Shown piece by piece: positions 1-8,050 of a DNA stretch of 64,000 nt (its first letter is position 1; each line of letters begins with the position of its first letter). Below the pieces are notes generated by a model. It did no database searches. It was given only the letters and a program-made list of their open reading frames with translations, and had not been told where the DNA came from. The stretch comes from Litorimonas sp964511495 (GTDB lineage: Bacteria; Pseudomonadota; Alphaproteobacteria; Caulobacterales; Maricaulaceae), in NCBI GenBank assembly GCA_964511495.1, contig CAZEFT010000011.1, forward strand, positions 1 through 64,000, in the 5' to 3' direction. Position numbers and translations under genes: made by a program.

Positions 1-176
1 GCCAATCCAACGTACGATTAGGCCCGTCGTGAAGAACAAACTCACTATACCCCACCCTCAGCATGTGAGGATCATTCTCTTGAATTTCCCACAAGAGACT
101 GAATTCATTGAAGGTTTCAAAACGCTAAGTGCGGATCATTATGAATGAAGGTACAATGAGGTTACCCTCAATCGTC
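1..176. other. Left-edge stretch, no gene assigned
   Basis: Two partial open frames run into the left edge. On the plus strand a frame entering at base 2 ends at a TGA at 146-148. On the minus strand a frame of about 40 codons, closed upstream by a TAG, leaves through base 1. Neither has a convincing ribosome site or recognisable motif, so one may be the end of a gene cut by the window. I cannot decide which. Confidence 0.3.
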
Positions 177-707
177 CTAAAAACTAAGTCGTGGCACATA
201 GGCTTCACCCATTATGATGCAAGCAAACCCGATACTGGTGGCCACATAAGCCAGAGTGTAATCTCGTAAACGGAGCTTAGTTTGCTGCCCTGCAAGAATA
301 GTCAGACCCAATAAAATAGCGACAACCACAATATGCAATGTCCAGGGGCCAAGCCCTAAATACTCGCTAACGCGAGCTTCGTCATTCGGGTTCGAAAGGC
401 TCATTAATCCTGCCACAAAGCGCATCATGAAAGCGGCAAAAATAAATGCGAAAGCAATAAGAGACTTATTTTTACGAAAAATCAGATAAGCCACGAGCCC
501 TTGCAACACTGTAAAAATCGGACCGGCAATAGAAACAATCTGCGGATGCAAAGCTGAGCGGTATTGACCGCTCTCCAAACCGGCGCTGTTAATATTCACC
601 CACATATCATAACCCAATAATTGACCTGTGACCCAATGTGCCGCCTCATGCAAAAGGTTGGTGCCAATCGCGACCAAAACAAACAGAGCTATAAAGCGTA
701 TCATCAT
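177..707 (-). CDS. M50-like integral membrane zinc metalloprotease homologue
   Basis: A 176-residue hydrophobic protein with about four membrane segments. Residues 20-24 read HEAAH, an HExxH zinc motif inside the first membrane helix, as in site-2-protease (M50) and related membrane peptidases. An SIAGP stretch (59-63) matches the small GP element of the family, and NPNDEAR (106-112) could supply the third zinc ligand through Asp109. The PDZ domain of typical RseP is absent, so this is a minimal form and its substrate is unknown. No Shine-Dalgarno is obvious at either of the two adjacent ATG codons. Membrane location and metalloprotease fold are well supported; activity is inferred. Confidence 0.65.
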   Translation of the reverse strand: MMIRFIALFVLVAIGTNLLHEAAHWVTGQLLGYDMWVNINSAGLESGQYRSALHPQIVSIAGPIFTVLQGLVAYLIFRKNKSLIAFAFIFAAFMMRFVAGLMSLSNPNDEARVSEYLGLGPWTLHIVVVAILLGLTILAGQQTKLRLRDYTLAYVATSIGFACIIMGEAYVPRLSF

Positions 708-751
708 ATTTTGGGTTCACGGTCCAAGTTTTCCACGTGTTTCCTGACTGT

Positions 752-1681
752 TTAACCTTGCAATTTTTCAAGTGCCTCTTTGGCTAACTCCAAACCGTTC
801 ACATCAATCGCTTTTTGCAAAGAGGCCTTTGCAGATGTGATATCGCCATTGCGGGCCTGTAGCTCACCTAAGCGATAATGGGCGTGCGCCGTAAAACCTT
901 CATTATGACCGCCTGCAGCGATGAAGGTTTTCAATGCCGTTATACCGGTTTCGGTTTCGATATTTCCCACATGGGCTGCCTTGCCCAAGACATATTGGCA
1001 GCTCATATTCTCTGGTTTGACACTAACGCAGCTTTGCGCCGTTTTGAAAGCTTCCCCATAGGCTTCCTGTTCAAATTTTATATTTGTTTTGAGAATATAG
1101 GCAGAGGCAGAATTTTTATCGGCAGCAAGGCTCTTCTCCAAATAGGCCAGAGCGCAGTCAGTGTCTTTCTCTGCACGACTAACACGCGCATGATAGACAT
1201 AGCGCTCCGCCTCGCTCAGACCTTTGTGACCGTCAATGAGTTCTCTTGCCTTATCTTTGTTACCACCGACCATACCCGGGGCCTGAATATGGAAACCAAT
1301 CAGGTCAGAGCGCGCCTCTTCACTGTTAGGGTTAAGTGCCAAAGAACGTTCCATACTTTCACGAAGTTTAATAGCGAGCCCGCGTTTCTTCAGCATACCC
1401 ACTTGGTCAATCCGACTACCATAGGCTCTCACCAAAAGCTGATGAGTTTGAAAGGAATCTTCGCCGCTCTCAACCGCCGCTTTAAGCACTTTGATAGCCG
1501 CTTTAAAGTCGTCCTTTTCCATCAAAGCTTTCGCTTCCTGATGCGAGGCAGACAATGGTGCTGTCGACACAGGCTCTTCGTCAAAAGCGAGCGCCGTACC
1601 ACTCAGAGGCATAACGCAGACAAGAGATACGACCATGACGGTGAGAACCGAACCCTGTTTAAAACGCATTTTAATAGCCAT
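752..1681 (-). CDS. Secreted tetratricopeptide-repeat protein
   Basis: About 309 residues. The ATG at 1681 is preferred because AAGGGG lies six bases upstream; the ATG six bases earlier directly abuts that site. The N-terminus has a basic stretch, a hydrophobic core and an AxA-like cleavage region (SGTALAF), so the protein should be exported. The rest is helical with TPR-like units (for example around residues 50-130 and 185-300, with repeated A/L/Y spacing and a final KASLQKAIDVNG unit). TPR proteins of this kind usually scaffold periplasmic complexes; no catalytic motif is visible. It is transcribed divergently from rnr across an AT-rich region. Confidence 0.6.
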   Translation of the reverse strand: MAIKMRFKQGSVLTVMVVSLVCVMPLSGTALAFDEEPVSTAPLSASHQEAKALMEKDDFKAAIKVLKAAVESGEDSFQTHQLLVRAYGSRIDQVGMLKKRGLAIKLRESMERSLALNPNSEEARSDLIGFHIQAPGMVGGNKDKARELIDGHKGLSEAERYVYHARVSRAEKDTDCALAYLEKSLAADKNSASAYILKTNIKFEQEAYGEAFKTAQSCVSVKPENMSCQYVLGKAAHVGNIETETGITALKTFIAAGGHNEGFTAHAHYRLGELQARNGDITSAKASLQKAIDVNGLELAKEALEKLQG

Positions 1682-1814
1682 TATCATCCCCTTCAGTCTC
1701 TTTAGGTTGCTCTATTACGCCGATATTGATTGAAAATCAATTATTTTTTATTGTTATTCAATAATAATGCCATATAGCAAGTCACACCGTCGATATTGTC
1801 ATTGATGATTTGAT

Positions 1815-4112
1815 GTGCCTTCACGTGAAAATCACGGCGCAACCCCGATGACATCTGCCTTTCTCCCTGCTATGGGCGCGGCAATGACACTCTCCCGAAA
1901 ATCCGTTCTGGAAGCAATCGCATCACAGCCTGATCGCTTCGATAATAAAGCTCTCGCACGGCAGCTCAAAGTCAAGGGACCGGACCGCCGTGAATTGCGT
2001 TCAATCCTACGCGAGCTTGAAGACGACGGGCTTATCCTGAAATCCGATCGAAAGACTTATCGGGAAGCGGATGCCCTTCCCGGGGTCATGGTTATTCAAA
2101 TCTTGAAAATTGATACGCATGGCGATCTGATTGGCGTCCCAGAAAACTTCAAAGGCGACGGAAATCCTCCGCAATTAATTGTGCAAGAAGGGCCAATTTC
2201 CAAGAAATCAAAAGGCCATAAAACGGCTGAAATGAGTGTTGGCGGACGTGCGCTTTGCCGCATTAAAAAGCGGGATGATGGGACGCTGATAGCCCAAGTG
2301 ATGAAGAAACTGGGCTCTGGCCCGTCTGAACATTTGGGTGTCTTATATGAAGGTGGACGCGGATGGCGCATTAAGCCTGTCAGTAAGAAAGCCCGTGACG
2401 AATATAAACCTGTCCGCTTACCTGAAGGGTCAGAGAATAATGACCTCGTCTTCTTTCGGTCAACACGTCGCAATAAAGGTGATTTGCGGCTTGCCGAAAT
2501 CACCCGCACAATCGGGTCTGCTGATGGCGGAAAATCCGCTTCACTCATTTCCTTACACGAAAATGAAATCCCGATTGGGTTTAGCGACGCCGTGATTAAA
2601 GAGGCCAAAGCCCTGAAATTACCCAAATTAGAAGACCCACGTGAGGATTTGCGTCACTTACCCCTCATCACAATCGACCCTGTTGATGCCAAGGATTTTG
2701 ATGACGCCGTCTTGGCTCATCCCGATGACAATCCCAAAAATAAAGGCGGTTGGGTCATATGGGTCGCTATTGCGGATGTTGCAGCCTTTGTCACTCCCGG
2801 CTCAGAGCTTGATCAGGCCGCGCGCGAGAAAGGCAATTCCGTTTATCTCCCGGATCGGGTGGAACCCATGTTGCCGCATGAGCTATCGTCAGATCTCTGC
2901 TCTCTGCGTCCAAATGAAGACCGAGCCTGTATGGCTGTGCGTATGGTGTTTGATAAAAAAGGCCATAAGATTACGCATAAATTTCATCGCGGCCTTATGC
3001 GGTCTCATGCACGGCTGACCTATGCCCAAGCCCAAGACGGCTTTATGGGCAGTCCCGGCGACGCGGCACAGCCGGTTCTGGATGTATTGCAAAACCTTTA
3101 TGCCGCCTATGGTGTGCTGAAAAAAGCCCGAGCCGAACGTGAGCCTTTGGCAATTGAACTGCCTGAGAGAAGGGTTCATGTGAATGAAAAAGGTGAAGTG
3201 ACCAAAATCACGATTCGTGACAGGTTTGATGCGCATAAGCTTATCGAAGAATTTATGGTACAGGCGAATGTCGCGGCAGCCGAAGTCTTGTCCAAGAAGA
3301 ACGTGCAAACGATTATCCGCCTACACGAAGCGCCTGACCGGGATAAATTGCAAGGTTTGATGGACTTCCTCCCCGCTTTGGATTTGAAATTCACCTTGTC
3401 GGAACGTGTCACGCCCAAGCGGTTTAATCGCCTTTTGAAGCAAGCCGAAGATAAGGATTTGGCCGAGACCGTTGGTATGGCCGTTTTGCGTTCACAATCT
3501 CAAGCTGTCTATTCGGCGGAAGGTTCGGGTCATTTCGGTCTTAACCTCTATCATTACGCACACTTTACCTCCCCCATTCGTCGTTATGCGGATTTGGTCG
3601 TTCATCGCGCCCTGATCAAAACCTTCAATCTGGGTGAGGACGGGACGACCCAAGAAGAGGCGTCCCGCTTGAAAGAGATCGCAGAAAATATTTCCGCGAC
3701 GGAACGCCGAGCTATGGTCGCGGAGCGCGATGCCAAAGACCGCTATATTGCCGCTTATCTTGAGAAAAAAATCGGCGCGGAATTTGATGCGCGCATTACC
3801 GGTGTCACGAAATTCGGCCTCTTCATTACTTTAGATGAAACCGGAGCGGATGGTCTCATTCCTGCGCGCAGCTTGGGTGAAGAATATTACGCTTTTGATG
3901 AGAAGAAAAAGGCCCTTATCGGGGTGGAAAGCGGCAAGACCTTTAAATTCGGTCGACAAGTGCGTGTTCGCCTACAAGAAGCCACGCCTGTCACCGGCGG
4001 TTTGGTGTTTGAGATGCTGTCCAAAGGCGAGCCGGGCAAAGCACCGAAACGCAATCCTCGGGGTGGCCATCACCAGTCTCGTGGAAATAAGCATAGCCGG
4101 CGTCGACGTTAG
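1815..4112 (+). CDS. rnr: Ribonuclease R (RNB-family 3'-5' exoribonuclease)
   Basis: Processive 3'-5' exoribonuclease that degrades structured RNA in the cytoplasm. Counting from 1815, the N-terminal ~70 residues form a winged-helix-like domain, followed by cold-shock-type OB domains. The RNB catalytic core carries IDPVDAKDFDDAV near residue 287, whose aspartates bind magnesium. HFTSPIRRYADLVVHR is the conserved RNB segment further on. An S1 domain covers about 655-735 and the protein ends in a basic tail (GNKHSRRRR). The start is uncertain: ATG at 1815, 1848 and 1884 are all in frame and none has a clear Shine-Dalgarno; 1884 best fits the family's domain boundary. The NUDIX gene follows after three bases, suggesting co-transcription. 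Confidence 0.95.
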   Translation: MPSRENHGATPMTSAFLPAMGAAMTLSRKSVLEAIASQPDRFDNKALARQLKVKGPDRRELRSILRELEDDGLILKSDRKTYREADALPGVMVIQILKIDTHGDLIGVPENFKGDGNPPQLIVQEGPISKKSKGHKTAEMSVGGRALCRIKKRDDGTLIAQVMKKLGSGPSEHLGVLYEGGRGWRIKPVSKKARDEYKPVRLPEGSENNDLVFFRSTRRNKGDLRLAEITRTIGSADGGKSASLISLHENEIPIGFSDAVIKEAKALKLPKLEDPREDLRHLPLITIDPVDAKDFDDAVLAHPDDNPKNKGGWVIWVAIADVAAFVTPGSELDQAAREKGNSVYLPDRVEPMLPHELSSDLCSLRPNEDRACMAVRMVFDKKGHKITHKFHRGLMRSHARLTYAQAQDGFMGSPGDAAQPVLDVLQNLYAAYGVLKKARAEREPLAIELPERRVHVNEKGEVTKITIRDRFDAHKLIEEFMVQANVAAAEVLSKKNVQTIIRLHEAPDRDKLQGLMDFLPALDLKFTLSERVTPKRFNRLLKQAEDKDLAETVGMAVLRSQSQAVYSAEGSGHFGLNLYHYAHFTSPIRRYADLVVHRALIKTFNLGEDGTTQEEASRLKEIAENISATERRAMVAERDAKDRYIAAYLEKKIGAEFDARITGVTKFGLFITLDETGADGLIPARSLGEEYYAFDEKKKALIGVESGKTFKFGRQVRVRLQEATPVTGGLVFEMLSKGEPGKAPKRNPRGGHHQSRGNKHSRRRR

Positions 4113-4115
4113 GCC

Positions 4116-4868
4116 ATGTCTGACCCAAAGAAATTGAGCTTTCCTGTCTCACAGACCCATCTCACGCGTGGGGAAAGAGATAAACGGGCCGAAATGGACC
4201 GCGCTCCCCGCCCCCGTATTGCATCCACGATTGTGTTGACAGTCGGGGATCCGAAAAATCCCAAAATTTTGATGGGGCAACGCTCTAAACGTCATGACTT
4301 TATGCCCAGCGTTTATGTTTTCCCGGGTGGACGGGTCGACCGCGCGGATAGCTATGCCAAATATGCAGGCGATCTCAGCCCACGAACGGAGCGGATATTG
4401 GAGGCAGCCTTCACCCCACGCAAAGCCCGCGCCGTCGTCCTCGCAGCCGTTAGAGAGACATGGGAAGAGACGGGCTTACTTTTGGGGCAAGCTGTGAAAG
4501 GCGGCGAACGAAATCTCAACCATGCGAGTTATGATGCCTTTCGTAAGGAGAGCCAACGTCCTGATATTGCCAATATAGAAGTGTTTGGCCGCGCAATCAC
4601 CCCGCCTCATCGTCACAAACGTTTTGATGCATGGTTCTTTCACAAACATCTCGGCGACGTCCCCCCGCCGGCCATTGAAGACAGTGCAGAGCTATTGAAC
4701 GTCGGTTGGTTTACGTTTGAAGAGATTAAATCATTAGAACAACAACGCGCCACCACCATGATGTTACGGGTCTTACGGGATTATTTGAATTATGACCGGC
4801 CACGGCACGACATTTTTATGTCCAAAGCGATTAACGGCCAAATTCAACCGCTTCGCTTCCCCGAATAA
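4116..4868 (+). CDS. NUDIX hydrolase
   Basis: A 250-residue NUDIX-fold protein that should cleave a nucleoside diphosphate linked to some other moiety. The Nudix-box core RETWEETG sits near residues 112-119 and supplies the metal-binding glutamates. The upstream part contains the PGGRVD strand-loop at about 70, typical of larger NUDIX proteins with an insertion between the PGG and REx2EE elements. It starts three bases after the rnr stop, so the two are very probably translated from one mRNA. The rnr-NUDIX-rpmG neighbourhood is common in alphaproteobacteria. The substrate cannot be read from the sequence. Confidence 0.85.
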   Translation: MSDPKKLSFPVSQTHLTRGERDKRAEMDRAPRPRIASTIVLTVGDPKNPKILMGQRSKRHDFMPSVYVFPGGRVDRADSYAKYAGDLSPRTERILEAAFTPRKARAVVLAAVRETWEETGLLLGQAVKGGERNLNHASYDAFRKESQRPDIANIEVFGRAITPPHRHKRFDAWFFHKHLGDVPPPAIEDSAELLNVGWFTFEEIKSLEQQRATTMMLRVLRDYLNYDRPRHDIFMSKAINGQIQPLRFPE

Positions 4869-4877
4869 ATCAGGCGA

Positions 4878-5714
4878 TCACTCTTTTTCTGCCGATGCAA
4901 GGGCTACATCAGAGAGTATCAATGCTGTAATATCAGCTTCGATTTCGGACGCTTTAGCACTGGCACAAAATGCGGTGATGGAGAAAGCAATTTTACCCAA
5001 ATTTGTCGTCTCTACACTGACACGCGGCTCTCTTGACGGTAATTCAGTTTGAGTGCGTTGACGCACCATGGACCAATAACGTTCTGCAAGTTGATCTTGG
5101 TCTACGCATAATTTTTCAAGCCTGTCTTTGACTCGTTTTAAAATTGGAGTCGGGTCACCCCCAGCTTCGACGGTCACAACAAAGCGATGATGGAGGTATT
5201 TTTTGCGATAGGTGTCGTTAAAGACCGTCTGTGTCAGAAAGACCGAGTTTGGAATTGAGAGTACGCGACCTGTATACTCGAATTTGCCGCCACCTATGCC
5301 GAGTTCCTGCAAACGCGTTGCCAATAAGCCTTCGGACAATACTTCGCCGCGCAAGCCCTGCACTTCAATCCAATCACCGACCGTAAAAGGGTTCGAAGTC
5401 GCACGGTAAAGCGCGCCAACAACGCATAAGAGATATTCTTTCGTGGCAATGACAAGGGCTACGGCAAACGCTGTCAGGGAAAGAGCAAAGGTAGAGAGTT
5501 GCGGGGACCAAATATAAATCAGGCCAAGTAATCCCAATATTATTGAGCTGTTTTGGACAATTGACAGCCACCTGCGTCGACTATCGGACAAGGTCGTCAT
5601 GCGCCCCTTAATCATGCGAATGATCAAAAAACGGGCAATAATCACGATGACGATTAACGTCAGCGTATTCGCAACGCTTTGATTATTCAGCCATGTCAGT
5701 TCGGAAATCGTCAT
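4878..5714 (-). CDS. Small MscS-family mechanosensitive channel protein
   Basis: A 278-residue protein with three or four N-terminal membrane segments (about 12-32, 52-70, 74-100) followed by a beta-rich cytoplasmic domain beginning with VGDWIEVQGLRGEV, the signature start of the MscS beta domain. The pore-lining helix (about 74-100) is not the classic Gly/Ala-zipper of E. coli MscS, so gating may differ. These channels release solutes from the cytoplasm on hypo-osmotic shock. The gene converges on the NUDIX gene with nine bases between the stop codons. It lies between NUDIX and rpmG, which in related genomes are often adjacent. Confidence 0.8.
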   Translation of the reverse strand: MTISELTWLNNQSVANTLTLIVIVIIARFLIIRMIKGRMTTLSDSRRRWLSIVQNSSIILGLLGLIYIWSPQLSTFALSLTAFAVALVIATKEYLLCVVGALYRATSNPFTVGDWIEVQGLRGEVLSEGLLATRLQELGIGGGKFEYTGRVLSIPNSVFLTQTVFNDTYRKKYLHHRFVVTVEAGGDPTPILKRVKDRLEKLCVDQDQLAERYWSMVRQRTQTELPSREPRVSVETTNLGKIAFSITAFCASAKASEIEADITALILSDVALASAEKE

Positions 5715-5794
5715 GCTTGTGCTCTAACAAGGCTTAGTTGTGACGCAAACCGTTAAAGTCAAAGAAAATAAAATCGCTCTGTGTTATCGGAGAG

Positions 5795-5823
5795 TTGACA
5801 TAGAGGCGAATCCCGCCTAATTG
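5795..5823 (+). promoter_or_regulatory. Probable sigma-70-type promoter of rpmG
   Basis: TTGACA at 5795-5800 is a perfect -35 hexamer, followed after 17 bases by TAATTG at 5818-5823 as a -10 element. A small inverted repeat (AGGCG...CGCCT) lies in the spacer. The ATG of rpmG is at 5860, with AAAGAAAGG in between. Assigned by consensus only. Confidence 0.55.
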
Positions 5824-5859
5824 CCGCGCTCGAATTACCAAAAGAAAGGCGCGTGCGTC

Positions 5860-6027
5860 ATGGCGAAGCCAACAACTATTAAAATCCGTTTGAACTCTAC
5901 GGCTGACACTGGTTATTTCTACGTGACAAAGAAAAACTCACGGACAATGACTGAAAAAATGGTCAAGCGTAAGTATGACCCCATTGTGCGTAAGCATGTT
6001 GATTTCAAAGAAGGCAAGATCAAGTAA
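5860..6027 (+). CDS. rpmG: 50S ribosomal protein L33
   Basis: A 55-residue protein starting MAKPTTIKIRLNSTADTG and continuing with YVTKKNSRTMTEKM, the alphaproteobacterial L33 form. It lacks the zinc-binding cysteine pairs of some other L33 types. The frame is open upstream to a TTG at 5821, but the ATG at 5860 gives the correct L33 N-terminus and is used here. The gene has its own promoter-like element upstream and a hairpin terminator downstream, so it appears monocistronic. In Caulobacter rpmG also lies next to pleD and divK. Confidence 0.95.
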   Translation: MAKPTTIKIRLNSTADTGYFYVTKKNSRTMTEKMVKRKYDPIVRKHVDFKEGKIK

Positions 6028-6050
6028 TTGATAGCCTATAGCGTTTGAAA

Positions 6051-6076
6051 AGCTGCTCTTCAGAGCGGCTTTTTTT
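6051..6076 (+). terminator. Intrinsic terminator after rpmG
   Basis: AGCTGCTCT pairs with AGAGCGGCT (one G-U) around a two-base loop and is followed directly by a run of seven T residues. It begins about 23 bases after the rpmG stop and separates it from the convergent pleD. Confidence 0.8.
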
Positions 6077-6119
6077 ATGGGTTAAATTCTGTCGTATGCG
6101 CAATTGGCACAGCTAACCA

Positions 6120-7484
6120 TCATGCAGCTTTAGGAACATCCGCCGCAGAGAATACCCGATTACGCCCACCTTGTTTGGCTTTGTAGAGCGCCGCGTCTGC
6201 GCGTTTGAACACATCACGAAGCTCTTCCCCCTTTTCAACCTGCGCGACACCTGCGCTGGTCGTAATGTGCAAGGCTTGGCCCTCCACATAAACCGGTGTG
6301 CCTGCAATAAAGCCGCGGACGCGCTCTGCGGCAACCATTGCGGCTTCAACGTCTGTGTTCGGCATAGCAATCATGAATTCTTCGCCGCCATAACGGCTGA
6401 CCACATCGATGGACCGCATATTAGTGACTAGGCGTGCAGCCACTTCTTTGAGGATTTGATCCCCCATATCATGGCCCAAAATATCATTGACGCGTTTGAA
6501 GTGATCAATGTCGAACACCATAATCGAAAATGGCTCATTTCTTGTATCCAGAGCATCAAAAAGCGGATGAATGGCTCTGTCGAAAAATCGACGGTTACCA
6601 AGTCCAGTTAATGGGTCTGAGACTACCATTTCAAGGTCTTCGTTGAAATTATCCCGCAGATTATCGGCATAAAACTTTCGACGCAGCGACGTATTCACCC
6701 GTGCGACCATTTCCTGCTTATCAATCGGACGCATCAAAGTGTCATTCACACCAATATCATAGGCTCTGATAAGGCGCGCTTCATCTTCGGGATCACCAAT
6801 AATCAAAATCGGTGTTTCACGATTTTCTTCGTTAAACCTTAAACTGGCGCAAACCCGCAAACCGTCAAAATTTCGCGATAAAAGGCTGACAATCACCAAG
6901 TCGATTCCGGCCTTTGCCCGACGCAAAGCCGTAACGGGATCTGTTTCGACCAAGAGATTATGATGCGCTTGCAATGTTTTAACGACCTTGCCCGCACGGA
7001 GTTGATCATCTTCAATTAGCATGATGGAGCCACTACGCTCATGTAGCTTCTCTAACATTTTTCGAGATTCCGCCGCCGGTTCATGACTATGGCTCAGAAG
7101 CTGATCTGTTATCATTTTCAACCGCAAGAGTGAGCGCACACGCGCCATCATATTGAAATCATCAATAGGCTTTGAAATAAAATCATCCGCTCCGGCTTCC
7201 AAACCGCGGATACGGTCTTTGGTTTCTTCTAATGCCGTGACCATAATGACTGGAATATGCCACGTCTTCGGATTTGCTTTGAGACGACGACACGCTTCGA
7301 AACCGTTCATACCCGGCATCATTGCATCCATCAGAATCAGATCAATATGCTCTGTCTCGGCAATTTTCAATGCCTTTTCCGCATTTGAAGCAGTAACCAC
7401 ATCGTAATACTCAGCTTCGAGTTTAACCTCTAAGAGATTGAGGTTGGGCGCAAGGTCATCAACAGCGAGAATGCGGGCAGACAT
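6120..7484 (-). CDS. pleD: PleD-type response regulator diguanylate cyclase
   Basis: A 454-residue protein with REC-REC-GGDEF order, the exact architecture and length of Caulobacter PleD. Asp53 in LILMDAMMPG is the phosphoacceptor of the first receiver. The second receiver (about 150-270) has Ser-Leu where the acceptor would be (LVIVSLLSRNFDG), as expected of the PleD adaptor receiver used for dimerisation. The GGDEF domain contains SRYGGEEF in its active-site loop, and RSID just before it fits the RxxD inhibitory site for c-di-GMP. In Caulobacter phosphorylated PleD makes c-di-GMP at the stalked pole to drive the motile-to-sessile switch. It lies 11 bases downstream of divK in an operon. Confidence 0.97.
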   Translation of the reverse strand: MSARILAVDDLAPNLNLLEVKLEAEYYDVVTASNAEKALKIAETEHIDLILMDAMMPGMNGFEACRRLKANPKTWHIPVIMVTALEETKDRIRGLEAGADDFISKPIDDFNMMARVRSLLRLKMITDQLLSHSHEPAAESRKMLEKLHERSGSIMLIEDDQLRAGKVVKTLQAHHNLLVETDPVTALRRAKAGIDLVIVSLLSRNFDGLRVCASLRFNEENRETPILIIGDPEDEARLIRAYDIGVNDTLMRPIDKQEMVARVNTSLRRKFYADNLRDNFNEDLEMVVSDPLTGLGNRRFFDRAIHPLFDALDTRNEPFSIMVFDIDHFKRVNDILGHDMGDQILKEVAARLVTNMRSIDVVSRYGGEEFMIAMPNTDVEAAMVAAERVRGFIAGTPVYVEGQALHITTSAGVAQVEKGEELRDVFKRADAALYKAKQGGRNRVFSAADVPKAA

Positions 7485-7495
7485 GCTCCCTGCCC

Positions 7496-7867
7496 CTAAG
7501 CAGGTTCAACAAATTTGCGGACTGTCGCCAAGAAAGACGACACAGTAATGGGCTTGGCGATATAGGCTTCACAACCCCCGTCACGAATGCGCTTTTCATC
7601 ACCTTTCATGGCAAAGGCCGTCACCGCCACAACGGGTATATCAGCCAAAGTTTTATCATCTTTAATCCACTTTGTGACTTCTAGGCCGGACACTTCGGGT
7701 AATTGAATATCCATCAGGATTAAATCAGGCTGGAAATCACGCGCTAAAGCAATAGCTTTGAGACCTTCACGCGTCTGCCGCGTCTCATAGCCATGAGCGT
7801 CTAGCAGGTCGGCAAAGAGCTTCATATTGAGCTCGTTATCTTCGACAATGAGGACTTTTTTCGGCAT
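7496..7867 (-). CDS. divK: Single-domain response regulator DivK
   Basis: A 123-residue stand-alone receiver domain starting MPKKVLIVEDNELNMKLF, near-identical in order to Caulobacter DivK. With the start at 7867 the acceptor is Asp53 in LILMDIQLPE; the two further upstream in-frame starts would shift this and were rejected. Thr/Ala-Phe-Ala-Met and KPI motifs complete the active site. DivK relays phosphorylation between DivJ, PleC, DivL and CckA to control CtrA in the cell cycle. It precedes pleD by 11 bases. A CtrA-like box lies about 110 bases upstream, in the region shared with dinB. Confidence 0.97.
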   Translation of the reverse strand: MPKKVLIVEDNELNMKLFADLLDAHGYETRQTREGLKAIALARDFQPDLILMDIQLPEVSGLEVTKWIKDDKTLADIPVVAVTAFAMKGDEKRIRDGGCEAYIAKPITVSSFLATVRKFVEPA

Positions 7868-7977
7868 GATTTTTAACATCGTTCCCAATTCACCAATTCA
7901 TGCAAACTTTGTGCCTGCGTTTTTGTTTTCTTATCTACATTATGGCAGACTATCCTTAACTAAGCGTATGTTTGACC

Positions 7978-7994
7978 TTTAGAGTGGATTAACC
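7978..7994. promoter_or_regulatory. CtrA-like binding site between divK and dinB
   Basis: TTTA at 7978-7981 and TTAACC at 7989-7994 are separated by exactly seven bases, one mismatch from the CtrA consensus TTAA-N7-TTAAC. It lies in the intergenic region between divergent divK and dinB. Assignment is by consensus; whether it acts on divK, dinB or neither is not visible. Confidence 0.45.
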
Positions 7995-8015
7995 ATAGAC
8001 GCTCTGTTATGGTGA

Positions 8016-8030
8016 GAACATAAACAGAAC
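8016..8030. promoter_or_regulatory. LexA (SOS) box upstream of dinB
   Basis: GAAC at 8016-8019 and GAAC at 8027-8030 are separated by exactly seven bases. This is the reverse complement of the direct-repeat GTTC-N7-GTTC operator used by alphaproteobacterial LexA. It ends 20 bases before the dinB ATG, so bound LexA would block the promoter or early transcription. Confidence 0.8.
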
Positions 8031-8050
8031 ATTCTAAGGATTCGTAAAGA

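Noticed and set aside
878..1705. 275-codon open frame on the plus strand
   Set aside because: Antisense to the TPR protein gene, which has a signal peptide and repeat pattern.
1726..1740. TTGAT...ATCAA inverted repeat upstream of rnr, like an FNR box
   Set aside because: The spacer is five bases rather than the four needed for an FNR/Anr site, and the region is AT-rich.
2096..2626. Antisense open frame inside rnr
   Set aside because: rnr is a complete, strongly conserved gene; the antisense frame has no motif or ribosome site.
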